Shown: in pieces, positions 1 through 7,400 of the stretch
How positions within the stretch are numbered: the first letter of the stretch is position 1
Layout of the letters: each line of letters begins with the position of its first letter
Assembly (NCBI GenBank): GCA_026770575.1
Contig: MU657238.1
Location: forward strand, 216,628-231,349
Origin: Pelagophyceae sp. CCMP2097
Taxonomy: Eukaryota > Sar > Pelagophyceae
DNA: 14,722 bases
Reading direction: 5' to 3'
Position numbers and translations under genes: made by a program
Notes under the pieces: generated by a model
The model's database searches: none
What the model was told of the DNA's origin: nothing
What the model saw: only the letters and a program-made list of their open reading frames with translations

Positions 1-420
1 AGGGGCCTTTTACAATTTACAATTTACAATAACCTATTGAGCTATTGATCAAATCTTGGAATCGGTCCGACGCTAAACAAGGAATTAATTTCTTGCGGCC
101 TAAGGCATTTATAAGACCCAATTAAAATCCATTAAATCCCTTATTGGGATATTATCCGGCTCCAGGGGCCCGATTCTTAATCTGACCGGCGTTTTTTTTA
201 AGAACCGATGGTCGGTTCGGAATCTGCCTATGCTATTTTTCTCAACAGAGGTCCTCCGCGGACGCCATGATTTGGGGGTGGGTGGAGGGGACCCAGACGC
301 GTCCCCTGGCAGCGTCAAAACCGCAAACAACGGCGTCGCCGGGCCGCTGATTTTTTTGCCGCTTAGCCGGTTCTTAAATTACTCTATCCTGACAATTGTA
401 CAGGTACTGAAGACCCCGGA

Positions 421-464
421 AAGGTACTGCAGTTCCCCGGACCTCCGGGGAGGGCAGTTAGTAC
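421..464. repeat. Inverted repeat / hairpin
   Basis: The core at 434-451 is a perfect 8-bp inverted repeat, TCCCCGGA and TCCGGGGA, around a 2-base centre. Outside it, GGTACTGC on the left pairs imperfectly with GCAGTTAGTAC on the right, so a longer broken stem is possible. No neighbouring gene explains it and I assign no function. Confidence 0.6.
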
Positions 465-660
465 TTTAGAGCAGTCTTGAGAGGGCACTATGAAACGCGA
501 GTAGGTTGGCTTAGGTTAAGTCCTATTTCGATGGCGCGGCGAAGGAAGGACCGGCGCACCCGTCCCAAGCCGCGCGCCACCCTCGCAACGGCGAGCAGCA
601 TACTGCGTAGGCGCGCGTCTTGTTTTTGTTTAGCGACCAATGGTTCCGCATGGATGGACC

Positions 661-686
661 CTAGCACCGTTGCCTAGCACCGTTGC
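661..686. repeat. 13-bp tandem duplication
   Basis: CTAGCACCGTTGC occurs twice in a row at 661-673 and 674-686 without a mismatch. A recent replication-slippage duplication is the simplest reading. It lies in non-coding DNA beyond the stop of the minus-strand gene. Confidence 0.85.
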
Positions 687-772
687 GCGGCGGTGTCTCC
701 TTTTACAATTGTATTCGAATTTTACTCCTTCGAAGCTTCGAATCTCCGGATCCGGCGGCGGCCGATCTCTTC

Positions 773-1905
773 TCAGCTCGGTTTCGCGGTGGCGTTGTGC
801 GGGCAGTAGTCGAGGCTCGGGAGGTGCTTGTCTCGGAGGGCCACGGCGAGGCGGTGACCCTGGAGCCAGTCGCCGCAGATGCACGGCACACGCTCCGGCT
901 CGTCGGCGCTCCAGGCAGGCTGCGTGTTGACGCCGTTTCGCATCCAGGCGCGCTCCGCCGTCGCCTTGGTCTGCTTGAACTTCGTCGAGCAGTTGAGCGG
1001 CGCGAGGTTAACGGAGGCGCCCGCGCGCGATGCTACTACATGGACGTTGAGCGCGTTGCCGGCGTAGCGGAGCCGGACCCAGCAGGGCAGGAATTTGCCG
1101 GGGACGTAGTGGAACTGGTCGGGGTTGGAGCCCGGCACGAGTTCGTGCAAGTTGACCGGCCGGCCGCCGTCGAAGAGGCAGTCGAGGTCCAGCGCCTCCA
1201 AGTGCACGTCGAGGCGGACCGCGAATACGTGCGCGTACGCGTGGCCGAGGACGCGGCCGGTGGAAAACGTCGTCAAGTGCTCCGCGACCATGCCCAGGAG
1301 GTGGGCCATGGATAGGAGCTGGCCTTTCATGCCACTAGGGAGCTCCGCTTGTGCCGCCGTTTCGCGGTCGGAAAAGGTGGCGTCCCGAAGGCACCGGCTG
1401 TAGCCCGCGGGCAAAATGCGCTGCGCCCACGACCGGCCGTTGGAGCACGCGTACGTCGAGATGAAGCAGTCCACCTCGAAGCCGCGCGCTTCCAGCGGCG
1501 CGATGAGGTGATCGTGGTGCGACGTGATGACCTCGTGCTGCACGCGGTCCGACCCGTCCTACGCGCGGACGCTGTTGATGCGCCTTAGACGGCGCGGCCC
1601 CGCGTCGCCGCGGGGCCGAGGCGGCGCAGCTCCGGGGCTGCGACGCGGCGGCTCGCGCAGCAAGTCGTCGTCACGTGCTGGTAGCCCCAATCTCGGAATC
1701 CTTCGCCGCGAAGCAGGATGAGCGCGCGCGGCTTGGCGCCAGGGCCCGGCCACGACGCGACGGACGCCGCGCAGGCTTCATCCACGCCGCCGTGCGCCGA
1801 CACTGCGGGCGCCGCCCACTCGGCCGGCGTCAAGTCGAGCGCCGACACGCACGCCAACCCCACCGCCAGCCCTACTGCTAAGGCGCGCGCGGACCGAGGC
1901 TTCAT
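773..1905 (-). CDS. Secreted/ER-targeted protein of unknown function, two exons
   Basis: Model: exon 1 at 1905-1645, exon 2 at 1558-773, joined in phase 0 to give about 348 residues. The ATG at 1905 is followed by a basic start (MKPRSAR) and an alanine/leucine/valine-rich hydrophobic stretch to about residue 23, a good signal peptide. A GTG four codons upstream in the same frame is not needed. After a low-complexity linker, residues about 58-83 read KPRALILLRGEGFRDWGYQH then VTTTCC. Exon 2 continues with HEVITSHHDHLIAPLEARGF (about residues 94-113) and a later FAVRLDVHLEALDLDCLFDG segment. The ALILLRGE opening and the SHHDHL...PLEARGF block remind me of duplicated glycosyltransferase-like proteins in stramenopile algae, but that is memory, not a match, so I assign no reaction. 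Exon 2 carries several cysteines, consistent with the secretory route. The donor is the least certain part; the frame switch between exons is real and could also be a frameshift. Confidence 0.62.
1559..1644 (-). other. Predicted 86-nt intron of the secreted-protein gene
   Basis: The exon 1 frame reaches a stop (TAA) shortly before exon 2 coding starts in another frame, so an intron is inferred. The acceptor is well supported: the minus strand reads GCGTAG then GACGGGTCGGACCGC, which enters the exon 2 frame directly. CTAAG and ATCAAC upstream of it are candidate branch points. The donor GTCGCA at 1644 is weak. An alternative GTGACG at 1674 would give a 116-nt intron and remove VTTTCC and the residues after it. 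A cDNA read would settle it. Confidence 0.5.
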
Positions 1906-2165
1906 CGACCGCGCCACCGCCGTTACCGCGGTAAGAATTGATCGGAAGGACGAAAAATGTTCGGAATGTTCGGAGGGCGATTCCGGGTTTTCTATCGAGA
2001 ATCCTTACACGGGGTCCCTCGGCGGAGGGCCCGGGCTTCAGTGGAGGGTTTCGGGGCATCCACGGGCTCTCTGGCCTCGCTCCCCCAGCACTCGTCTGAT
2101 GCCCTTTGGACCGCCCTTGGCGGGGCGCGTCAAACTAGTATGCTGCGAGGCTTAACTGTGTCAAA

Positions 2166-3779
2166 TTAGTCCGCGGCGAGTCCGAGGCGCCAGAGTTCGA
2201 GGCCGCCCCCACGCGCGGCGGCGGTGCCGAAGCAGAGGAGCGCGTCTGATGCGGCGAAGGGGAGCACGGCGTCGAAATTGGCCGCCGGACGCACTTTGAC
2301 CCACCGCGGCGTGGTTGCCGTCGCGTCGAGCCATTGGGCGTCGGCGTCGGCGTCGTGCGGCGGGGCCTCGTACCAGTTGGTCTCGCGCTCCGGCGCGCCG
2401 CCGAAGCAGAGGACCACGTCTTCGCCGACGGCGGAAAAGGCGGCGTCGAGGACGTCGTCCGCCGCCCCATTCGGCGCGGCGGCCAGCGTGCGCGCCGCCG
2501 TCACCACCGGCACGAAGCGGCGGCGTGGTCCGGCGCTCCGCGGTCGCGGCGCCGCGGGCGCCGCGGGCCACGACGCCGCGCGCGGCCGCCGAAGAGCGCC
2601 GCCGTCGCCAGTGGCGGCTTCGCCCGCAGGCTGCAACTCGAGCGAGAACTGCGCCACGCCAGACCCGCCGACGAGCCGCAGTTTATGCCCGTGCCGCACG
2701 AGCTTGGCGCCCCAGAGCGCAAACTCGTCGCGCGTCGAGTTTGACAGGGAGAGCGGGGCGCCGCCTTTGCAGCGGCCGGAACCGTGACCCCACGTAAAAG
2801 TCCGCGGCCTCGCCGCTGCCGGCGCCGCCACGGGCGCGCCCAAAGAGACCTTTGTCCAGACCCACGGCACCGTGTCGAGGACCCAGGCGTCGTCAAAAGT
2901 TCCCGGTGCTAAAGTCCGGAGGCCGCCGGCGACGACGAGCGTCTCGTCCATCGCGCACGACAGATGCCGCGCGCGCGCCGGCGGCCGCGGGCCGTTCGCG
3001 TCGCAGACGGCGGCCCACGCGTAGCCGTCGTCGCCATCCCCGCAGCGCAGCGCGAAGCATTGGTAGCAAGGCTCCCCGTCGAAATGTTGGCCGCCTAAAG
3101 TCGAAATGTTGCCCACCTACAGCGCCTTTCAAAGGGCCCCGGAGCGTGGCGCACCGAAGAGGACGAGGGCGCCGCGGCCGCCGTTAGCGCCTCGGACGGC
3201 GTCGACGGAGTGGTGCACCGTTGGGAGCATGCCTCGCGCGGCCGCGGCGCGCGACCAGCCGCGCCCGTCGAGGACCCACGAGTCGGCCGCGCGGCCGCCG
3301 TCGACGCCGCCCGAGTGGACGACGGTGGCGCCGCCCAGGACGGCGATGTCGGCGTTGCGCCGCCGCGGGAACGGGCACGGGACGCAGTGGGACGTCCTCG
3401 CTCCGACGTCCGCGAAGATGAGAACTTCGCCGACGTACGCAACGGCGCCCGTGCCCGAGGCGCACGCGGAAGCGCCGGCGAGGCTCCGCGCGCCGCCGCG
3501 GACGTCGAGCACCTTGTCCCACGAAACGGCGGCACCGCCGCCGCCGGGCGCGCCGCGCGTCTCGCGCGCCATGCGGAGGAGCGTGCCGCGGCCGCCTGCG
3601 ACGCCGTAGCGCATGCGGAACGCTGCTGCCCAGGCGCCTGCGCAGCGCCGCCGCAGCTCGGGACAGCAGCGCTCGACGCGCGCCAAGGCCGTCCCGTCGA
3701 GGTACGTCCAAATATCGACTTCCTCGGGGAGCAGGCTAAGTCGGTCGTAGCCCATGTCGTCCGGCAACGCCTCGGTCAT
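2166..3779 (-). CDS. F-box / kelch-repeat protein, two exons
   Basis: Exon 1 (3779-3155) and exon 2 (3094-2166) join to 1554 nt, or 517 residues. Start ATG at 3779; a second ATG nine codons in is also possible. Residues about 13-48 form an F-box-like segment (LSLLPEEVDIWTYLDG, then RVERCCPELRRRC). F-box proteins usually dock on Skp1 in SCF ubiquitin ligases. Kelch-type beta-propeller strands follow: LGGATVVHSGG with SWVLDGRGW (about 148-175), ALVLFGGQHFDG (about 204-215), ETLVVAGG with FDDAWVLDTVPWVWTKV, LRLVGGSG, and VVLCFGG with RWVKV near the C-terminus. F-box plus kelch predicts a substrate-recognition subunit; the substrate is unknown. Without splicing, two in-frame stops (TGA at 3131-3129, TAG at 3119-3117) would break it, and removing the 60-nt intron restores a kelch motif exactly. 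The C-terminal blades are alanine-rich and diverged. It shares its strand with the gene at 773-1905, with about 260 bases between them. Confidence 0.85.
3078..3111. repeat. 12-bp direct repeat across an intron/exon boundary
   Basis: GTCGAAATGTTG (plus strand) occurs at 3078-3089 and 3100-3111, a 22-nt period. The first copy lies in exon 2 of the kelch gene and the second inside its intron, so the 3' splice site falls between them. Confidence 0.9.
3095..3154 (-). other. 60-nt intron of the F-box/kelch gene
   Basis: The minus strand reads TTCG|GTGCGC at the donor and TTTAG|GCGGC at the acceptor. Splicing turns ...LVLFGAPRSG-stop into ...LVLFGGQHFDGEPCYQCF, recreating the kelch double glycine. 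The intron is 60 nt (divisible by three), sits in phase 1 and contains the two in-frame stops. CAACATTTCGACTTTAG gives a pyrimidine-containing 3' end. I am confident of the location because both sides stay in frame and the motif closes cleanly. Confidence 0.85.
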
Positions 3780-4065
3780 CGATGCATCGCCCAGCGTGGC
3801 CGTGCGTAAAGTTCAAACGCGCACCGTCGAGCTCGGAACGACGCACCCCGGAGGCCCAGTCACTGACACAGTGCTGAAATCAACCTTTATTTTTGAGGAC
3901 CCTTCGGATCCTTGCCGTTTAATCAACGTCAGTTTACGGCAAGGGCCCTTCGGGTCCTTTGATTGAAGGATTACCATGGGCGATTTTGTCTGTCCGTCTG
4001 TCTGGCTATCCTTCCGTCTGTCTGTCCCCGGGTAAATCCGTGAGGTTCCACCTTTGGGAAGAAAA

Positions 4066-4189
4066 GGGCGGCAACTCGGCCGATTCAGCGATTGGTGGTT
4101 GATGCGATTGCTAAAATTGGGAGTGGAGGTCGAGCAGGAGCCTCATTGGAATCATCATAGAAGAAGTTTTTGGTTGCAGGTTCGAACCC
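4066..4189 (+). other. tRNA-like (SINE-like) segment in left arm
   Basis: GGCGGCAACTCGGCCGATTC resembles the start of a class II (Ser/Leu-like) tRNA. TGGTGGTTGATGCG is a plausible diverged A box. GGTTCGAACCC at 4179-4189 fits the RNA polymerase III B-box consensus. The spacing is longer than in a tRNA and no complete cloverleaf can be drawn, so this is not a tRNA gene. A tRNA-derived SINE head is the best reading. Confidence 0.4.
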
Positions 4190-4213
4190 AGGGTGGATAT
4201 TAAGCAAGCAATC
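4187..4213 (+). repeat. Short insertion matching the end of the chlH-intron element
   Basis: Here the left arm has about 27 bases that the right arm lacks. The stretch from 4186 (ACCCAGGGTGGATATTAAGC and on to 4211) matches the reverse complement of 12625-12650 at about 23 of 26 positions, and matches 12769-12790 at 20 of 22. It looks like an isolated terminus of the same repeat family. Confidence 0.6.
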
Positions 4214-4404
4214 TGGTCGGCCGCAAAAAAAACAAAAACTAAATAGCTCATAAGAAATAAAAAATTTAAAAAATAAAGATAAGGAGAATTTGAATGAAGG
4301 TTCGGCGATTAGTTAAATAATTTTAATTATTTACGTGGGCATTGCAATGGGATTTGGCTGTATCCTTCGGGTCCTCCGTGTGCCTCCGGCGCGCTCTTGT
4401 AATA

Positions 4405-4773
4405 AGTAATTCTCGAATATCGCCAAAAGTGAGTCAATTTAAAAGTCACACAAAAGTTCAGAAATATTTTGATTTCATTTAAAATAACGGTCATGGACCC
4501 CATTTCCGATATTTTTGGGTGCATATTTGGGTTTCCGGATATTTAAAAATCCCGGGCAGACTCCTCCGTCAGAATAATTATTAATTAATTAGTAAATTGA
4601 TTTTGGAAATTTACCCAGGCCTTTTGATTTCAGCACTGCACTGGCATAGAGGAAAGGTCAATAGGGGTCGCCGGGCTTCGGGGCTCGGCGCGACTTTAAG
4701 GGCGGGCGCAAACCCTTTTTCCCGTAGCCCCCCTGGGGCGCGCATACGAGCCTCCCATAGTTCATCACCTCCT
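4405..4773. other. Non-coding interior, AT-rich then GC-rich
   Basis: No gene is visible. About 4405-4630 is AT-rich with runs such as AATAATTATTAATTAATTAG. From 4640 the sequence turns GC-rich (GGGCTTCGGGGCTCGGCGCG) before the 382-bp repeat begins. The one minus-strand frame here (4327-4524) has no recognisable product. Confidence 0.5.
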
Positions 4774-5155
4774 GAAACTAACGCGAAAGGCTATCATGGA
4801 AATTGTTCGAGTTCCACACGGAAATTGTTTTCGCGGCGCGTGGCGCGGAGGGCGGCGCGCTTCGGCGGCGCGTTTGTCGCGCCGAGCGCGCGGCGGCGGC
4901 GCGCGTCGATCGCGCCCGGGCGCGTCGAAAACGGTGCGCTACGGAGCGAGGAAGGCCGCCGGGACGGAAAAGCGCAATCCTCGAAGTAAGCGGCGCGCGG
5001 TCCACGGGGCTTGGGCGGCGCTGTCGGTTTCAGATAAGTTGCTTTCTACCCACGCGACGAACACTTTCCAATGGCGGTGTTAGAATCCGACGGCGCGCGC
5101 AATGTGGAGTTCCGGCTCAGAAACCATGGTTTGCCAAAACCAATTATAGACAGGG
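4774..5155 (+). repeat. 382-bp GC-rich interspersed repeat, copy 1
   Basis: It begins GAAACTAACGCGAAAGGCTA and ends near CCAATTATAGACAGGG. It matches the reverse complement of 7019-7400 over essentially its whole length at roughly 85-90% by eye. The core (about 4830-4960) is very GC-rich and contains GCGCCCGGGCGCGTCGAAAA. A long arginine-rich reading frame crosses it, but small insertions and deletions between the copies shift that frame, so I read it as non-coding. Confidence 0.85.
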
Positions 5156-5280
5156 GGGGCTGGTATTACATTATCATTATCCACCCGAATTAAAGAACCG
5201 GCGACAATAGGAATTCCTAGACAGCTTCACTTTGTTCAAGCTATTTTTCAAATTGACTGGCGCATTTGCATAACGTCGCC
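5156..5280. other. Spacer between repeat copy 1 and right arm
   Basis: This holds no gene. It starts in a G run and passes through TTACATTATCATTATCCACC into AT-rich sequence ending at the right arm. Confidence 0.4.
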
Positions 5281-5658
5281 TATTACAAGAGCGCGCCGGA
5301 GGCACACGGAGGACCCAGAGGATACAGCCAAATCCCATTGCAATGCCCGCGTAAATAATTAAAATTATTTAAACTAATCGCTGAATTTTGCGGCCGACCA
5401 GGTTTGAACCTGTGACCACCTTCTTCTTCTTCTATTATGATTCCAATGATTCCCAATTTTAGCGATCGCATTAACCACCAATCGCTGAATCGGCCGAGTT
5501 GCTGCCCTTTTCTTCCCAAAGGTGGAACCTCACGGATTTACCCGCGGACGGACAGAAGGACAGACGGACAGACGGACAGACAAAATTGACCCTTGTAATC
5601 CTCCCTTGCCGTAAACTGACGTTGATTAAACGGCAAGGACCCTTCGGGTCCTCAAAAA
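5281..5658 (-). repeat. Right arm of the 3890-5658 inverted repeat
   Basis: This is the shorter copy, read on the minus strand from 5658. It begins TTTTTGAGGACCCGAAGGGT and passes through the GTCTGTCC microsatellite. It then runs through GGTTCCACCTTTGGGAAGAA and the tRNA-like portion, and ends GCGCTCTTGTAATA. It lacks the insertions found in the left arm, so it is probably closer to the ancestral unit. Confidence 0.8.
5401..5506 (-). other. tRNA-like (SINE-like) segment in right arm
   Basis: On the minus strand this runs from GGCAGCAACTCGGCCGATTC through TGGTGGTTAATGCGATCGC to GGTTCAAACC at 5410-5401, a B-box-like end followed by TGGTCGGCCGC. It parallels the left copy. A GAAGAAGAAGAAG run sits between the two putative promoter boxes. 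Confidence 0.4.
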
Positions 5659-6086
5659 CGCTTTAGCGAGCAAGATTCAAGCCGACTGTGCTATGCGCAT
5701 CTCCTTCTGACGCCGATACGCCCAGCGCGCTCAGATCCTTCAGACTCGATGATGGAATTATACAAGTTCACTTTTTTCAAGGAGCTTTTCAAGCTTTTTT
5801 TTCGACATATCTTTTGTCGCTTCAACGTGAGCGCGAAGCGGCGTCAAGGGCGCCTTCCTTCGGCCACCCAGGTAAGATGGCGCGCGGGACGGGACACGTC
5901 GGCCCCACGACCGGCCCGCGCCTCGACGGAGGCGCGGGCACCATCGGCGCCGCCCCGCCCGCCAGAGGCCGCGCCCCGCCCCCTCCGCGCGGCGCACCCG
6001 CGCGGCGCGCCCGCACAGCGCCCGCGCTGCGCGCCCGCGCCGGGTTAACGCTAACGTTCGCTCAACGCTCATCCAACGAACTCTTC
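5659..6086. other. Non-coding, with a very GC-rich patch
   Basis: No gene is recognisable. 5750-5830 is AT-rich with AAGCTTTTTTTTCGAC. 5870-6045 is extremely GC-rich and gives only proline/arginine/alanine-rich frames on both strands, the usual by-product of composition. GTTAACGCTAACGTTCGCTC follows near 6043. Confidence 0.5.
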
Positions 6087-6245
6087 CCGCGCTTTAAAAG
6101 CAATTCCGCGCTTTAAAAGCATTTTTTAAAGCTCTAGGAATTCCTACTGTTAAAGCTTAGCTTGAAAAGTAGAGCTTTTAAAGCCGCTTTACAGACTATT
6201 GGCAACTTTAAAAGCTGCTTTAAAAGCTGCTTGAAAAAAGTGAAG
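6087..6245. repeat. Cluster of CTTTAAAAGC decamers
   Basis: CTTTAAAAGC occurs exactly at 6092-6101, 6111-6120, 6206-6215 and 6218-6227, and once inverted (GCTTTTAAAG) at 6174-6183. Several near-copies lie between, such as TTAAAGCTTAGC and TTTAAAGCTC. The last two copies form a 12-bp tandem. The cluster sits in an AT-rich island next to the GC-rich patch. Function unknown; simple local duplication could explain it. Confidence 0.75.
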
Positions 6246-6372
6246 CTATCTAATACGACCGATATTCTGGTGGATAGTAGAGGGGGACATTGAAAAGTTA
6301 CACTAGACGCGCTTTTCGAGCACAGCGAGCCGAAATCGCTGAATAAATTTTAAGCCGCTCGTGTAAAAAGCC

Positions 6373-6409
6373 TTACCGGATACATATCCGATTACCGGAT
6401 ACATATCCG
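6373..6409. repeat. Tandem pair of palindromic 18-mers
   Basis: TTACCGGATACATATCCG occurs at 6373-6390 and again at 6392-6409, a 19-bp period with no mismatch. Each copy contains an inverted repeat, CGGATA and TATCCG, around CA. The layout resembles paired sites for a dimeric DNA-binding protein, but nothing nearby identifies one. Confidence 0.85.
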
Positions 6410-7018
6410 CTTTTCCTCTCAAACTGCGACCTGGGAGACACCGCCCCGCCGCGCACCGACGTCCCCCTGGGGTCAGGAGTGTCGCGATGGACGCGCCACG
6501 GCGTCTATACCCCGGAACCGCGAGCCTCCTTTCCCCTGGAGTCGCGCGGGCTGTTTTCGGTGTGTCCGAAAATGGTCTCGCCTGAAGCGCTCCAACTCCC
6601 CGATGCGGTCGAACTGCCCCAATATGAAGCCGGGCCCATGCTAGGGAGGTATCATGCGTGCGCGCGCAGCCGCCGGACCTCGCCTGGTGGCTCGGGGAAG
6701 GCCGTCGGGCCTATGCTCGGCAGCCCCACTTTTGCGCGTTTGTTTGGGCGAAACTTGGCTCGCTGCGCTCGATAATCGCGCCTCGGGAGGTTCATATCAA
6801 ATCTTAAATACTGCACGCATGTTCCAAAGTCAAATTGCCAAAATTTAAAACGACATTCCATTAAACTTTGGACGCGAGTATCTCAGCGCGGACCCCGCTC
6901 GCGGAGCTAAAGTTGGCGGATCGTGAAAGCTCGCGTCGAGACGCGTCAACTCCATCAAACAGTTTGTCTCAATTCGAGAATCGTAATTTTGAAAAGCGGG
7001 TCTAGTTACACTAGCTTT
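6410..7018. other. Gene-free stretch
   Basis: I see no gene. A 98-residue plus-strand frame at 6479-6775 has no family features. From 6800 to 7018 the DNA is moderately AT-rich. GGCTCGCTGCGCTCGA near 6755 is an inverted relative of the GAGCGCAGCGAGCC motif that recurs in the tandem array at 7401-8100. Confidence 0.5.
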
Positions 7019-7400
7019 CCCCATGTATAATTGGTTTCCGCAAACCGTGCCTTAAATGGCCAAACTCCACATTGCGCGCGCCGTCGGACTCCAACACACT
7101 ATGCCATTGGAAAGAGTTGGGCGCGTGGGTACAAACCACCTTATGTGAAACCGACAGCGCCGCTCAAGCTCCGTGGACCGCGCGCCACCAACTTCGAGGA
7201 TTGCGTTTTCTGTCCCGGCGGCCTTCCTCGCTCTGTAGCGCACCGTTTTCGACGCGCCCGGGCGCGATCGACGCGCGCCGCCGCCGCGCGCTCGGCGCGA
7301 CAAACGCGCCACCGAAGCGCGCCGCCCTCCGCGCCGCGCGCCGCGAAAACAATTTCCGAGTCGAACTCGAATAATTTCCGTGATAGCCTATCGCGTTAGT
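7019..7400 (-). repeat. 382-bp GC-rich interspersed repeat, copy 2 (inverted)
   Basis: Read on the minus strand this is the partner of 4774-5155, from AAACTAACGCGATAGGCTAT down to CCAATTATACATGGGG. The shared core includes the run of GCGCGC and GCCCGGGC motifs. One-base differences such as GGACAGAAAACGC versus GGACGGAAAAGCGC break any common reading frame. Its 7400 end abuts the tandem array. Confidence 0.85.

Larger units (their letters stand above)
1..772. other. Gene-free stretch at window start
   Basis: I see no gene here on either strand. The short open frames are arginine- and proline-rich products of GC bias and match no family I recognise. The stretch opens with AT-rich sequence in which TTTACAA is repeated (about positions 9-30). 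It also contains a hairpin near 434-451, a 13-bp tandem duplication at 661-686, and two perfect palindromes at 729-742 (TTCGAAGCTTCGAA) and 746-755 (CCGGATCCGG). The two palindromes lie just beyond the stop of the minus-strand gene at 773, so they would fall in its 3' untranslated or flanking region. Confidence 0.6.
3890..4404 (+). repeat. Left arm of the 3890-5658 inverted repeat
   Basis: In order: GGACCC/GGATCC-type palindromic hairpins, a stretch shared exactly with the other arm (GTTTAATCAACGTCAGTTTA in part), a GTCTGTCC microsatellite, the shared GTAAATCCGTGAGGTTCCAC, a tRNA-like portion, and AATAATTTTAATTATTTACG. Relative to the right arm it carries extra sequence: a second GGGCCCTTCGGGTCC hairpin, a GAGGTCGAGCAGGAG segment, about 27 bp at 4187-4213, and an AT-rich stretch around 4226-4300. 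Confidence 0.8.
3890..5658. mobile_element. 1.77-kb inverted-repeat element (non-autonomous transposon or paired SINE-like copies)
   Basis: Positions 3890-4404 and 5281-5658 are long inverted copies of each other, with near-identical outer ends (TTTTTGAGGACCC) and near-identical inner ends (GCGCTCTTGTAATA). The unit between them, 4405-5280, codes for no transposase that I can see. The left arm is longer through several insertions. Either this is one element with unusually long terminal inverted repeats, or two copies of a 380-500-bp repeat inserted in opposite orientation. I could not identify a target-site duplication at the outer ends (CAACCTTTA before, CGCTTTAGC after). Confidence 0.65.

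Noticed and set aside
683..1315. 210-residue plus-strand frame rich in V, E, R and A
   Set aside because: It is the antisense shadow of exon 2 of the minus-strand secreted-protein gene; no motif, and the composition follows GC codon bias.
2224..3116. Several long arginine/alanine-rich plus-strand frames
   Set aside because: All overlap the F-box/kelch exon 2 antisense and show no domain.
3129..3131. TGA as the real end of the F-box gene, with a separate gene at 3116-2166
   Set aside because: The second frame would need a GTG start, and splicing a 60-nt GT-AG intron joins both parts through an exact kelch LVLFGGQHFDG motif.
4066..4189. Functional tRNA gene
   Set aside because: Only the B box and a diverged A box are recognisable; there is no complete cloverleaf or consistent acceptor stem, and the region is too long.
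4803..5210. 135-residue plus-strand frame in the GC-rich repeat
   Set aside because: The inverted copy at 7019-7400 has indels that break the same frame, so coding conservation is absent.
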